NCBI RefSeq assembly: GCF_900107815.1
Contig: NZ_FNRK01000013.1
Coordinates: 20,010-84,009 of the forward strand
DNA from: Eubacterium aggregans
Lineage (GTDB): Bacteria; Bacillota; Clostridia; Eubacteriales; Eubacteriaceae
Reading direction: 5' to 3'
Length of the DNA: 64,000 nt
A program made the position numbers and the translations under genes. Below the pieces are notes generated by a model. It saw only the letters and a program-made list of their open reading frames with translations, was not told the origin of the DNA and made no database searches. The first letter of the stretch is position 1. The number at the start of each line of letters is the position of its first letter. Positions 25,086 to 33,944 of this stretch are shown piece after piece.

Positions 25086-27248
25086 ATGAAGAATATCATT
25101 GCAATTTTCAAGCGGGATTTGCGACGGCTCCTGGCCAGTCCCGTGGCCATGATCATCATGGTCGGACTCATTATCATCCCGTCCCTTTATGCCTGGTTCA
25201 ATATTGCGGCCAACTGGGACCCCTATTCCAACACGGGCAATATCGCCATTGCGGTATCCAATGAGGATGCGGGGACAACAGTTGCCGGAGCTACCATTAA
25301 TGCCGGTGAAAAGGTCGTGGGAGAGCTTAAGGCCAACGACGCCATGGACTGGACCTTTGTAGACCGGGATGAGGCCCTGGAGGGGGTGCGCAGCGGTGAG
25401 TTTTACGCAGCCGTCATCATCCCTAAAGCCTTTAGTAAGGATATGACCAGTATCTTAAGCGGCTCCATTGAAAAGCCGGTGCTGGAATACTACCTCAATG
25501 AGAAAACCAACGCTATTGCCAATAAAATGACAAATGTGGGGGTGGATACAGTACAGACCAAGGTCAACCAGGCCTTTGTGGAAACCGTCACTCTGGTGGC
25601 CGGTCAGCTGATGAATGTTTCAGCCAACGCCATCAACCAGTCGGACCCCATTGATACCCTGGTTAAAAATATGGAGGAAGTCAGCACCTCCATTTCGGAT
25701 TTCAAGGTCACCATCGCCGCCATTAAAAATGCCAGTGCATCGGCCCGGAGTATGTTGGGGGCAGCCCAAAATTTATTTCCCGGGGCCCAGCAGCTTCTCG
25801 CCGATGGACAGGTCCTTAGCAGCGATAGCCGAGGCCTGATCGATAGTGGCCGGACACTGTCAGCCCGGATGAATGCTTCCATGGCATCGATTTTGGAAAT
25901 CCTTCATCAAACCAGCACGGCCACCACCAAGGCCCTGCGAAATCTGGCCTCCCAGACAGGGGCGGATAGCCAGACTGTGGCCACACAGCTGGAGGCCCTG
26001 GCGGACAACAGCGGCAATATGATTGAAATTTGCAATAAAACCATTGGGGTCTTAACCAGCCTGGAAAACGTCATGCCCAGTCAGAAGGATACCATCGAGA
26101 GTGCCATTGCCACCCTCCGGGAAATCATTGCGGACCAACAAAAGCTGGCCACGAATCTGAACACCGCAGCGGGACAGATCCGTCAAAGCGGACAGATCTC
26201 CCAGGAGACCCTGGGTGGGCTGGCAGATGAAAACGCAGCAGTGGATACGAAGCTTTCGGAGCTGACCACCACCTATCAAACCCAAATTGCCCCAGCTCTG
26301 GACACCGCAGCCGGCGATGTGTACAATAGTCTGGGGGATTTATCCAGCTTTTTAAGCGCCGCATCGGGAAGCATCTCCGGGATCAATGATGCCCTGGGAA
26401 GCATGGGCAGTGCCCTGGATTCCGGTAATTTGGCCATGGATAATGTCATCGTCATCCTGGACCGCACCCAGGGTAAGATCACCGATATTGTCAACAACCT
26501 AAAAAGTGTGAAAAGCGATTCCCGCTGGGGCCAGCTCATGAATATCATGCGCATCGATCCGGAAACCGGGGCCAGCTTCATCGCTTCGCCGGTGGATCTG
26601 AAAACCACCAGCTTTTACCCCGTGGCTAATTATGGCGCCGCGATGACACCCTTTTATACCACCCTTTGCCTCTGGGTTGGGGGGCTGGTGTTGGTGGCGC
26701 TTATTAAGACGGATGTGAAGCATCCCGAGGACTTTGAGAACCTTCAGCCCTGGCAGATTTTCTTTGGGCGCTATCTGATTTTCCTGGCGGCAGCCCTGCT
26801 CCAGGGGCTGGTGGCCTGCCTGGGGGATATCTTCATCCTAAGGGTGGAGATGGTCAGTCCAGCTCTGTTTATCGTCATTGGCCTTTGGACCTCGGTGGTG
26901 TACAGCTTCTTCATTTACACCCTGACGGCGGCCTTCGATGAAGTGGGAAAGGCCATCGCGGTGCTGATTATGGTCATCCAGGTGGCGGGGTCCGGCGGGA
27001 CCTTCCCCATCCAGGTGCTGCCAGGATTTTTCCAGGCCCTCAATCCCTACATGGCCTTTACCTACAGCATCGGGGCCATGCGGGAGGCTGTGGCGGGCTT
27101 GTACGACCACTACTTCCTCCACGATATGCTGGCACTTTTAGGTTATGTGGGGGTATCGCTCCTTATTGGGCTGGTGCTCCACAAGCCACTTCTGAGGTTA
27201 AATGCCTTTTTTAAACGTAAATTAGAAGATACTGGATTATTTGGATAA
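25086..27248 (+). CDS. YhgE/Pip-family membrane protein
   Basis: The 720-residue protein has one N-terminal membrane helix (MIIMVGLIIIPSLYAWFNI), a large extracellular region rich in Ala, Ser and Thr with coiled-coil-like heptads, and about five C-terminal membrane helices of the ABC-2 type. This is the YhgE/Pip (phage infection protein) architecture, also found near type VII secretion genes and in exporters. The ATG at 25086 follows AAAAGGAG. The transported molecule is unknown. No ATPase gene is adjacent. Confidence 0.85.
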   Translation: MKNIIAIFKRDLRRLLASPVAMIIMVGLIIIPSLYAWFNIAANWDPYSNTGNIAIAVSNEDAGTTVAGATINAGEKVVGELKANDAMDWTFVDRDEALEGVRSGEFYAAVIIPKAFSKDMTSILSGSIEKPVLEYYLNEKTNAIANKMTNVGVDTVQTKVNQAFVETVTLVAGQLMNVSANAINQSDPIDTLVKNMEEVSTSISDFKVTIAAIKNASASARSMLGAAQNLFPGAQQLLADGQVLSSDSRGLIDSGRTLSARMNASMASILEILHQTSTATTKALRNLASQTGADSQTVATQLEALADNSGNMIEICNKTIGVLTSLENVMPSQKDTIESAIATLREIIADQQKLATNLNTAAGQIRQSGQISQETLGGLADENAAVDTKLSELTTTYQTQIAPALDTAAGDVYNSLGDLSSFLSAASGSISGINDALGSMGSALDSGNLAMDNVIVILDRTQGKITDIVNNLKSVKSDSRWGQLMNIMRIDPETGASFIASPVDLKTTSFYPVANYGAAMTPFYTTLCLWVGGLVLVALIKTDVKHPEDFENLQPWQIFFGRYLIFLAAALLQGLVACLGDIFILRVEMVSPALFIVIGLWTSVVYSFFIYTLTAAFDEVGKAIAVLIMVIQVAGSGGTFPIQVLPGFFQALNPYMAFTYSIGAMREAVAGLYDHYFLHDMLALLGYVGVSLLIGLVLHKPLLRLNAFFKRKLEDTGLFG

Positions 27249-27266
27249 AAAGTGAGGAGAATATTA

Positions 27267-27515
27267 ATGAAACATACCTATCAAACCACGGGAACGTGTT
27301 CGAAGACCATCACCTTTGAAATGGAGGACGACATCGTCCACAATATTGAATTTACCGGGGGATGTAGCGGGAACCTCCAGGTTATTGCCAGCCTGGTGGA
27401 TGGCTGCAGTGCCGAGGAAATCATTGGGAAATGCCAGGGAATCACCTGTGGCTCCCGGGCAACCAGCTGTGGGGATCAGCTGGCCAGGGCTTTGCGAAAG
27501 GCCCAGGAAGCGTAA
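27267..27515 (+). CDS. TSCPD domain protein (TIGR03905 family)
   Basis: This 82-residue protein carries the Cys-rich TSCPD-type signature: TTGTCSKTI, a GGCSGNLQVI segment and ITCGSRATSCGDQLARAL. The domain is also found at the end of some ribonucleotide reductases, but the free-standing protein has no settled role. GTGAGGAG precedes the ATG at 27267. It lies 18 bases after the YhgE gene and is probably co-transcribed with it. Confidence 0.85.
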   Translation: MKHTYQTTGTCSKTITFEMEDDIVHNIEFTGGCSGNLQVIASLVDGCSAEEIIGKCQGITCGSRATSCGDQLARALRKAQEA

Positions 27516-27518
27516 GTA

Positions 27519-27558
27519 GGCAGGTGGACTTCCGCAAAGGATATGTCCACCTGCCCTT
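27519..27558 (+). terminator. hairpin after the TSCPD gene
   Basis: GGCAGGTGGAC (27519-27529) pairs with GTCCACCTGCC (27545-27555). The following T-run is short, so it is either a weak terminator or an mRNA 3'-end hairpin. Confidence 0.6.
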
Positions 27559-27639
27559 TGGTTGTGGATACCGCTGCGGCAATAATGCGTATTCCCGCTT
27601 CGTCCCAGCAAATTCAGCGGACGGACAGCACCACTTCAC

Positions 27640-28401
27640 TTACCGCGGTGTCGGACCATCCGTCCCATAAATGGCATTAATGGCATCGCTGTAGGAACCA
27701 TCGGCATTGTAGACGACAAGGGGAGGCTCTACCTTAAGGTTGGGCTTCCCTTTTTTCATAGCCTCCACCAGAATCAGATTTGCCGGCCGGTGGGCATAGG
27801 GATGGACGGTCACAAGGCGTTTGGCCTCAAGTCCATCGGCCCGGAGGGCGCAGAGCACATCCCCCAGTCGGTCTGCCCGCTGGACCAGGAAGAGCTTTCC
27901 CCGATCCTTGAGCATCACCCGGGCAAAATGGGTGACATCGCTAATGGTACAGCACAGCTCGTGGCGGGAAATAGCCATGGTCTCACTGGGGTTCTTCATC
28001 CCCCGATCCATGCGCATATAGGGTGGATTACAAACCACCACATCGGTGTTTGAAGAATGGAAGGCTGGACCAGGATTTCGAAGGTCCCCGTGGTGGATAT
28101 GGATGATGTCCGAAAGGCCATTGAGTTCGACATTACGTCTGGCCAGGTCCACCATGTTTTCCTGGATTTCCAGGGCATCGATCTGCTTCGTTCCAGTTCG
28201 TCCGTAGAGGAGTAGGGGGAGAATGCCTGTTCCGGTTCCCAAATCAATGGTTTTGGTTTTACGGGTAATGGCACTAGAGGCAAACCAGGCCAAAAGGACC
28301 GCATCAATTCCAAAGCAAAAAAAATCAGGATTTTGTATGATTTTGAGCCCATTGAGATCTAAATCCTCCAGCCGTTCTCCAATTTTGATAAGATGTTCCA
28401 T
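27640..28401 (-). CDS. TrmN6/YabB-like tRNA1(Val) A37 N6-methyltransferase
   Basis: This 253-residue SAM-dependent methyltransferase has the glycine-rich TIDLGTGTGILPLLL motif, an acidic ALEIQENMVDLARRN strand and the catalytic NPPYM tetrapeptide-type motif of N6-adenine methylases. It is most similar to YabB/TrmN6, which modifies A37 of tRNA1(Val). In Bacillus this gene lies in the holB-yaaT-yabA block, so the neighbourhood is conserved although its strand is opposite here. AAAGGA precedes the ATG. Confidence 0.88.
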   Translation of the reverse strand: MEHLIKIGERLEDLDLNGLKIIQNPDFFCFGIDAVLLAWFASSAITRKTKTIDLGTGTGILPLLLYGRTGTKQIDALEIQENMVDLARRNVELNGLSDIIHIHHGDLRNPGPAFHSSNTDVVVCNPPYMRMDRGMKNPSETMAISRHELCCTISDVTHFARVMLKDRGKLFLVQRADRLGDVLCALRADGLEAKRLVTVHPYAHRPANLILVEAMKKGKPNLKVEPPLVVYNADGSYSDAINAIYGTDGPTPR

Positions 28402-28433
28402 GGTTTTCCTTTCAAGCTCGTGTTATCAAAGAT

Positions 28434-28641
28434 TTATCCACAATCTGTGGATAAGTAAAAATGGCTTATTCAGGGGATAGATGTGGGATCAAAAAGACGC
28501 AACCCCGATGGGAGGGGCCTTTAAGGGATTGTGCATAATATCCACCGAGTTATCCACATTTCAACAAAAAATGTGGATAAATTTAAAGATTGTCGCGAAA
28601 AAGCCAAGTTGGAGTATTTAATATACCATAAGTTATCCACA
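28434..28641. other. cluster of DnaA boxes (candidate origin-like or DnaA-titrating site)
   Basis: Five perfect consensus DnaA boxes lie within 208 bases: TTATCCACA at 28434-28442, 28550-28558 and 28633-28641, and its complement TGTGGATAA at 28446-28454 and 28572-28580. A near-match (TGTGCATAA) is at 28530-28538. AT-rich sequence follows to 28740. No dnaA, dnaN or rpmH gene is in the window, and no clear switch of gene orientation occurs here, so an origin is possible but not shown. The interval 28402-28742 contains no gene. Confidence 0.75.
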
Positions 28642-28689
28642 ATATGAGTACATTTTGGTTTTTTTCTTTTCTATTAAAGCTTTCTTTGC

Positions 28690-28695
28690 TATAAT
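28690..28695 (+). promoter_or_regulatory. extended -10 promoter downstream of the DnaA boxes
   Basis: TTTGCTATAAT lies about 50 bases upstream of the acidic membrane protein gene. Being just beyond the last DnaA box, this promoter could be DnaA-regulated. Confidence 0.45.
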
Positions 28696-28742
28696 ACAAA
28701 TAATTATGCAACGATTACGGGGATTATCATGTTCAAAGAAAG

Positions 28743-30821
28743 ATGGGTGAGACCATGGACAACGAAAACAATCTGAACAACCATCATGAGGTCGAAGAAA
28801 TCCTCCAAAAAAAAGAGGACCTGATGGCGTTGCTCAAAAACAACGAAACGAAGTTAGAACAGCGGGTCGGCGCTTTGGAAGAACGGCTGGAGAAATCCCG
28901 GCGTAAAAGCCATCTGCCACCCAAGCACCGTATGGTGGATAAAAACCAGATGGATCGTATTGATGCTCTGTTTGAACAGGCTGTGGGCCGGAGCAAGGGG
29001 ATCGTGGTGCCATCAGCGGAAGAGCTTGATGCGAAAGCCGAAGTCTTGGATTTAAGTGTTTTGGAAGCGGCGAAGGAACGCTTGGGCATCACAACGCAGT
29101 CCGAGGTGCCCGGGGAGGAATCCGCCGATGTCTCCACAGAACCAGAGAGCCAAACCGAAATTCAGGTTGAGGAAGCAGAATCTGCTGAAGCAGAAATGCC
29201 TTCCTTTATTGAGGAAGCTCCCATAACGCCTTCAGCGTCTCCCGCAGAAGACTTTCCCATCACGGATTTAAAGCATCCATCGGAAATTCAGGCGCAAACC
29301 GTAATGGAAGCGGTGGAAACCGAAGTTGAACCGGAAATAGAAAGCGAAGCATTTCTTGAGGAAAAACCACTCCAAGAGTTGGAACCCGAGGTCCCCCAGG
29401 CGCTTTTCTGGGAGGAAGAAACCCTGACCGAAACCTCTGTGGAAGAGCCGTTGCAGGCAGCCCCTCTTTTTGAAGAAGAGGCACTGCCTGATCTAGAGGA
29501 AGAAGTACTGGAAGAACAGACCGAGCCAGAGCCTGATTTCCTCTGGGAAGAAGAAGCGGTTATTGAGGAAGAAGCGGCCATTGAAGAAGCGGCTGAGGGA
29601 AGTGCGCCTTCTGAGGCAATCGATTGGGGCATTGAAACCCTGACCGAGGTGCCAGAATCGGCGCCTCTGGAAATAGCTCCTGCAGCGGTGGACATTCCAG
29701 AGGAAGCTGTCCTTTCGGTTCAGGAAACGGTCCCGGCTGAAATCCCCGTTCCCATGGACCCTGCTGCGGCCATGGATGAATTCTTCCGGATTTCCCAGGA
29801 AGAGGAGGATATTCCATCTATTTTGGATAAAAAGATGCCTTCGGTAACCCTTGCCCAGGAAAGTATTGAGATGGCGGCACCGGAGGAAGATGCCCCCGCC
29901 TTGTGGGAGGAAGAAGACCTCTCCGCCACCGAAGCCCTGGTAGATTCGGTTGAAGAGCCAGTGGTTGGGGCACAGATGGAAAGTTTGGGGGTTGTCGAAA
30001 CTGAGGAAGCGGTTGTACTTCCCACTACCGAGGCTTCTTTATTTGAAGAAGAGCCAGAAACCCTGGAGGATGAACCCCTTTTCGAAGAAGAGGCCCTTTT
30101 TGAAGAGGATGTCAAATTTGAGGAAGAAATTCTTTTTGAGGATGATCAATTTGAAGAAGATGTGCTGTTCGAAGAAGAGCCCTTCTTTGATGCGGTGGAT
30201 TCCCCAATTGAAGCGATAGAGTCTGTCGATTCTCTCTTTGAAGAGGAAGTGATGGCAGACACAGAGGAAGATCTTTTTGAAACGGAGGATATATCGGCGG
30301 AGTCTGAGAAATCCGAAGATAGCCTCTTTGAAAGTGAAGAAATCCTGGAAGAAGAAAAAAATGCGGGTACCGGCTTGGGGGAGTCCCAACCCATCAATGG
30401 ACAGAATGGCGCCATTGGAACCATGATGGGGGTAATGCCTGAGGCGGAGAAAGAATCGACAATACCCCGGGGTCGGATAATCCTGGCAGGTGCCATTGCC
30501 GGAATTGCGATCCTTGGGTTTATCATCTTTTGTTTCTTTTGCTACTCACTGTTTAATCGGGTGGACTACCTGACCATCGGGATTGTCGCCATCTTTATGA
30601 TCCTGACCTTTGATATGTCCACCATTGCCACCATGGCCACTACCGTGGCGATTATGGCAGCCTATTTTGTTATGGAAATTTATTGGGCAGGAACTCAGGG
30701 TCTGGCCTTTAGCACCAGCAATATTTTTATGGTCATTTTTATTCCTGTGCTGTTAGTCTCCAGCTCCTTCTTTGTGCAGATGCTGATGGCGGCCTATTGC
30801 CCCAAAAATCGTCGGGAATAG
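28743..30821 (+). CDS. very acidic multi-repeat membrane protein, function unknown
   Basis: The 692-residue protein begins with a coiled-coil-like segment (EEILQKKEDLMALLKNN). About 480 residues extremely rich in Glu follow, with irregular repeats of types LFEEE and FLWEEE, and then a C-terminal part with about four membrane helices from RIILAGAIAGIAILGFI. The acidic region is probably disordered and cytoplasmic. I do not recognise a family. The start may be 28743 or 28755; GGTGAGACC favours the latter slightly. It lies next to a DnaA-box cluster. Confidence 0.75.
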   Translation: MGETMDNENNLNNHHEVEEILQKKEDLMALLKNNETKLEQRVGALEERLEKSRRKSHLPPKHRMVDKNQMDRIDALFEQAVGRSKGIVVPSAEELDAKAEVLDLSVLEAAKERLGITTQSEVPGEESADVSTEPESQTEIQVEEAESAEAEMPSFIEEAPITPSASPAEDFPITDLKHPSEIQAQTVMEAVETEVEPEIESEAFLEEKPLQELEPEVPQALFWEEETLTETSVEEPLQAAPLFEEEALPDLEEEVLEEQTEPEPDFLWEEEAVIEEEAAIEEAAEGSAPSEAIDWGIETLTEVPESAPLEIAPAAVDIPEEAVLSVQETVPAEIPVPMDPAAAMDEFFRISQEEEDIPSILDKKMPSVTLAQESIEMAAPEEDAPALWEEEDLSATEALVDSVEEPVVGAQMESLGVVETEEAVVLPTTEASLFEEEPETLEDEPLFEEEALFEEDVKFEEEILFEDDQFEEDVLFEEEPFFDAVDSPIEAIESVDSLFEEEVMADTEEDLFETEDISAESEKSEDSLFESEEILEEEKNAGTGLGESQPINGQNGAIGTMMGVMPEAEKESTIPRGRIILAGAIAGIAILGFIIFCFFCYSLFNRVDYLTIGIVAIFMILTFDMSTIATMATTVAIMAAYFVMEIYWAGTQGLAFSTSNIFMVIFIPVLLVSSSFFVQMLMAAYCPKNRRE

Positions 30822-30856
30822 CAAAGGGCCATTCCGGAGAAAGATGAAGATGCAAT

Positions 30857-30882
30857 AAAAAAACTCCCCAGGGAGTTTTTTT
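30857..30882. terminator. bidirectional terminator
   Basis: AAAAAACTCCC and GGGAGTTTTTTT form a short GC stem flanked by A- and T-runs between two convergent genes. Confidence 0.9.
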
Positions 30883-30889
30883 ATTGGCA

Positions 30890-31690
30890 CTAATTGTTAT
30901 GTGTAAGGGGGATATCTCCCACACCCTCTAAAATAAATTGAGGTCGGTAGGGATAGAGATTGATATTATCCATATTGGTCACTCCGGAAAGGACTAAGAT
31001 TGTATGCATCCCGGATTCGATTCCAGAAATAATATCGGTGTCCATGCGGTCTCCGATGATGGCCGCTTTTTCGGAGTGGGTGCCCAGAAGGCGAATTCCC
31101 GTGCGCACCATCAGAGGATTGGGTTTACCGACGAAATAAGCCTCTACCCCAGTGGCAATCTCGATGGGGGCGGTAAAGGCTTTACAGGCCGGTGCGATAC
31201 CATCCTCAATGGGACCGGTGAGATCGGGATTCGTCCCGATGAGTTTGGCTCCCTTCATCACCAGGTTTACCGCCTTTAAAATCGTTTCGTAATTGTAATT
31301 ATGGCCTTCACCAACCACTACGTAATCCGGGTTAACATCATTCATGGTAATGCCCACGTCGTATAGAGCATTAATGAGGCCAGGTTGTCCAATGACATAA
31401 GCAGAACATCCCGGGGCTTGGCTGGCTAAAAATTTGGCAGTAGCCAGGGCACTGGTATAAAAATGGCTCTCATCAATATCCAGCCCCAAACGTGCCAATT
31501 TTTCCTTTAATTCAACAGGGGAACGGTCACTGGAATTGGTCAGAAAGAGGAAATTCTTATCTTCCCGATACAGCCAATCCACAAATTCCGGGACCCCTGG
31601 CAGCAGTCGGTTACCATGGTAGATGACACCGTCCATATCACAGATGAAGCCCTCAATTTCATGCAGGGTCTCTTTTAGATTTTCATTCAT
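30890..31690 (-). CDS. HAD-IIA family phosphatase (NagD-like)
   Basis: This 266-residue HAD-superfamily subclass IIA hydrolase has catalytic motif FICDMDGVIYHG, motif II FLTNSSDRS and the GDRMDTDI motif IV, with the C2-type cap between motifs II and III. Such enzymes dephosphorylate sugar phosphates or nucleotides. I chose MNENLKETL with GGAGG 11 bases upstream; longer in-frame starts lack ribosome binding sites. The substrate is unknown. Confidence 0.88.
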   Translation of the reverse strand: MNENLKETLHEIEGFICDMDGVIYHGNRLLPGVPEFVDWLYREDKNFLFLTNSSDRSPVELKEKLARLGLDIDESHFYTSALATAKFLASQAPGCSAYVIGQPGLINALYDVGITMNDVNPDYVVVGEGHNYNYETILKAVNLVMKGAKLIGTNPDLTGPIEDGIAPACKAFTAPIEIATGVEAYFVGKPNPLMVRTGIRLLGTHSEKAAIIGDRMDTDIISGIESGMHTILVLSGVTNMDNINLYPYRPQFILEGVGDIPLTHNN

Positions 31691-31802
31691 GTTTGATTTT
31701 ACCTCCATTAAGGAATATAAGTCCATTATACTCACAACCCCTTTAAAGAACAAGGGAAAACCCATCAAGTTTCTGTTAAAAAACACACGTCCGTCACAGG
31801 AG

Positions 31803-31813
31803 TATGCTATAAT
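31803..31813 (+). promoter_or_regulatory. extended -10 promoter (TATGCTATAAT)
   Basis: A perfect TATGCTATAAT lies about 40 bases upstream of the next gene's start. It is one of several identical elements in this window. Confidence 0.6.
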
Positions 31814-31851
31814 GGAAAAAAATCATAAAATTTAAGAGGAGTAACAAAAGC

Positions 31852-32235
31852 GTGAAGAAAAAGGAACTAATCATTGCCGCCATGATCCTAATTGTGGTCT
31901 GCATCGGTGGGGCATTTGGCTTTACAGCGCTGGGGAATAGCCTAAAGGGGGGAGATTCCGGATCTGCAGTCAGTATTGTCGGTCAGTGGACGGAAGACTC
32001 TACCGGTGTTGCCGTCACCTTTACGTCTGATGGTGTTTTTAAGATTATGGAGGGAGATGCAGCAACCTACACCCTGGATAAGGAAAACAGTACCATTACC
32101 CTAAAATATGCCCAAGCCTATGGCGGTCAGGAAACAACCATGACCTACGCAGTGACAGAGGCTAAACTGACATTGACCAATGGCGTGACTGGGGAGGTAC
32201 AGACGTATACCCGCCAGGCCGAAAGCACGAATTAA
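31852..32235 (+). CDS. membrane-anchored DUF5640-like protein
   Basis: The 127-residue protein has a short positive N-terminus and a membrane anchor or signal (LIIAAMILIVVCIGGAFGF). A small beta-rich domain follows, with VGQWTEDSTGVAVTFTSDGV and a terminal TYAVTEAKLTLTN strand pair, as in lipocalin-like DUF5640 domains. It is likely extracytoplasmic. The start is GTG at 31852, preceded by AGAGGAG. No lipobox is visible. Function is unknown. Confidence 0.7.
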   Translation: MKKKELIIAAMILIVVCIGGAFGFTALGNSLKGGDSGSAVSIVGQWTEDSTGVAVTFTSDGVFKIMEGDAATYTLDKENSTITLKYAQAYGGQETTMTYAVTEAKLTLTNGVTGEVQTYTRQAESTN

Positions 32236-32244
32236 CTGAGAAAT

Positions 32245-32300
32245 CCACTAAAAAACCAGCGGAGGAGAAGATCTTCTGCTGGTTTTTTAGTGGGTATTTT
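32245..32300. terminator. bidirectional terminator
   Basis: CCACTAAAAAACCAGC pairs with GCTGGTTTTTTAGTGG in a 16-bp stem with A/T-rich flanks between convergent genes. Confidence 0.9.
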
Positions 32301-33759
32301 ATTGAAGACGTACGGACCGTTTACCATAGTATTGGGCTGTGGCGATATTACGCCAATCCCATTGATTCTCCTTAATATCGTCATAGTAAAGAAGGTGAGG
32401 CTTTACCGTTAATTTTGAAACAGAGACCTCGCTCAATGTTTTGTTTGTGTAGAGGGCCATTCGGTCTTCCGATTCCCAGGCGTAGGCTCGGGCGGAACCA
32501 TCCAGTAGGGACTGGGCAGCAGAAAGACTGGCCGCATTGGGGTGGGCCATTAGTGTGACGATTATGGCGAAACCGCCTAAAAGCACTGCGGCCTTTTTTT
32601 TATGGGGGAGAGCCAGGCTGAAAGAACGTGGCTTTTTTGAACGGGCGAGACGATGGACGGCATAACCACCCCAGTAGGTCAGCAAACCGGCAGCGAGGAA
32701 AACCGCATTAAAAAACTGAATGTCCAGCACACGCCCCTCCCAGTGGAGGGATGAGAGACCTAAGCCGTAAATAACCGGTGAATAACCCGCACAATAAAGG
32801 GAAAATCCAAGGCCAGTCAGGCATAGGGGATGGGGGCAGGCCCAGTTTTTTTGACGGATAAGGGGCACTAAGGCCAGGGCAATCAGTCCAGAGCAGATGA
32901 GGACAGGGAGTGACCAAAAGCCAATAAGATAGGAACCACCGGCGCCCAAAGACTTGGCGATGGCAGAAAAGACCGTATCCTGTTGGATGAGTGTCTTTGC
33001 AACATCGGCCTGTCGAACACTATTTCCAGGAGCAACGGCAGCCAATAGAAAGCCGCCCAAACTGCTCAGAAAAACCAAAAGCACTTCTTGGAAATGACTG
33101 GCCGGCCAGCGCCATAGCACAAAGGTTGCTGTGGCTAAAAGTAGGAGGAAGGTAACGGCCAGGGCGAAATTGGCACCGCCACAGAAAAAGCTTAAAAGCA
33201 AGGCGGAAAAGGTAAGAATTCCCTTTTCCAGGCCATGGCTGCGGTAGGCCTTCAGGATCAGGGCTAAATCCAGCAGACAAAGGCTGTAGATAAAGGTGTA
33301 AGAAATGGCACCATCAAACCAGTACATGCCCTGAACCGGAGAAGGCATGAATTGTGTCATAAGAAGGGAAAGAAGAAGTGCAACGACGATGGCAACATGG
33401 CGGGGTCCCCCTAAATAATGGACGATAATTTCCCAAGACAGGATGATAAGGCAAAGGACGAGGCTGAGGATAATCATGGCGGCTACCATACCATAAAGCC
33501 CGAAAATATGGGGTTGAAGGGCCCCTAAAAAGGTCGAGGTAAAATTACCATCCCAGGACCACCATTTATCCACCATAGTGTTCCAGGCAGTGGCTAGGAC
33601 CATCAGCAAAGAGTGGCTGGATTGCCAGACTTGGTTGGTGGCGGCGCCATACATATAATCATCTGCTGAGGGCTGGTCGTATTTTGCAATAACCAGTAGT
33701 GGAATCATCATCAGGATTAGAGTGCCGATGATGATTTTCCAGAATTTTTTAGTATTCAA
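32299..33759 (-). CDS. DUF6056-like polytopic membrane protein
   Basis: The 486-residue protein has about 11 membrane helices. After the first helix it carries the short acidic motif QPSADDYMYG, typical of DUF6056 and of GT-C type glycosyltransferases, and its C-terminal part ends in a soluble tail. It may transfer lipid-linked sugars on the outer face of the membrane, but this is inferred from fold. The start is TTG at 33759, with AGAGGAG upstream. It is a monocistronic gene. Confidence 0.7.
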   Translation of the reverse strand: MNTKKFWKIIIGTLILMMIPLLVIAKYDQPSADDYMYGAATNQVWQSSHSLLMVLATAWNTMVDKWWSWDGNFTSTFLGALQPHIFGLYGMVAAMIILSLVLCLIILSWEIIVHYLGGPRHVAIVVALLLSLLMTQFMPSPVQGMYWFDGAISYTFIYSLCLLDLALILKAYRSHGLEKGILTFSALLLSFFCGGANFALAVTFLLLLATATFVLWRWPASHFQEVLLVFLSSLGGFLLAAVAPGNSVRQADVAKTLIQQDTVFSAIAKSLGAGGSYLIGFWSLPVLICSGLIALALVPLIRQKNWACPHPLCLTGLGFSLYCAGYSPVIYGLGLSSLHWEGRVLDIQFFNAVFLAAGLLTYWGGYAVHRLARSKKPRSFSLALPHKKKAAVLLGGFAIIVTLMAHPNAASLSAAQSLLDGSARAYAWESEDRMALYTNKTLSEVSVSKLTVKPHLLYYDDIKENQWDWRNIATAQYYGKRSVRLQ

Positions 33760-33903
33760 TGGGAATCTCCTCTTATGGTTGGATTAATGGTAATGCGTTA
33801 CTTTAGCATAATAAGGAAAAAAATAGCTTAAATCAAAGGGATAACCACGAAAAATCCCCTATAAAGTAAAAATAATTCCCTTTAACCCGTTACATGAGGG
33901 TGC

Positions 33904-33909
33904 TATACT
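33904..33909 (+). promoter_or_regulatory. extended -10 promoter (TGCTATACT)
   Basis: TGCTATACT lies about 35 bases upstream of mtnK. It fits the extended -10 pattern that recurs in the window. Confidence 0.5.
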
Positions 33910-33944
33910 AAATGAGGACAACTATGTCCACCGAGAGGTGAATG

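Noticed and set aside
28434..28641. Definite chromosomal origin oriC
   Set aside because: The DnaA boxes are convincing, but there is no dnaA, dnaN or rpmH and no clear switch in gene orientation. It is reported as a candidate only.
29001..30400. Long minus-strand Ser-rich frames opposite the acidic protein
   Set aside because: They are the mirror of a Glu-codon-rich gene (GAA/GAG read as TTC/CTC and TCT/TCC) and have no other support.
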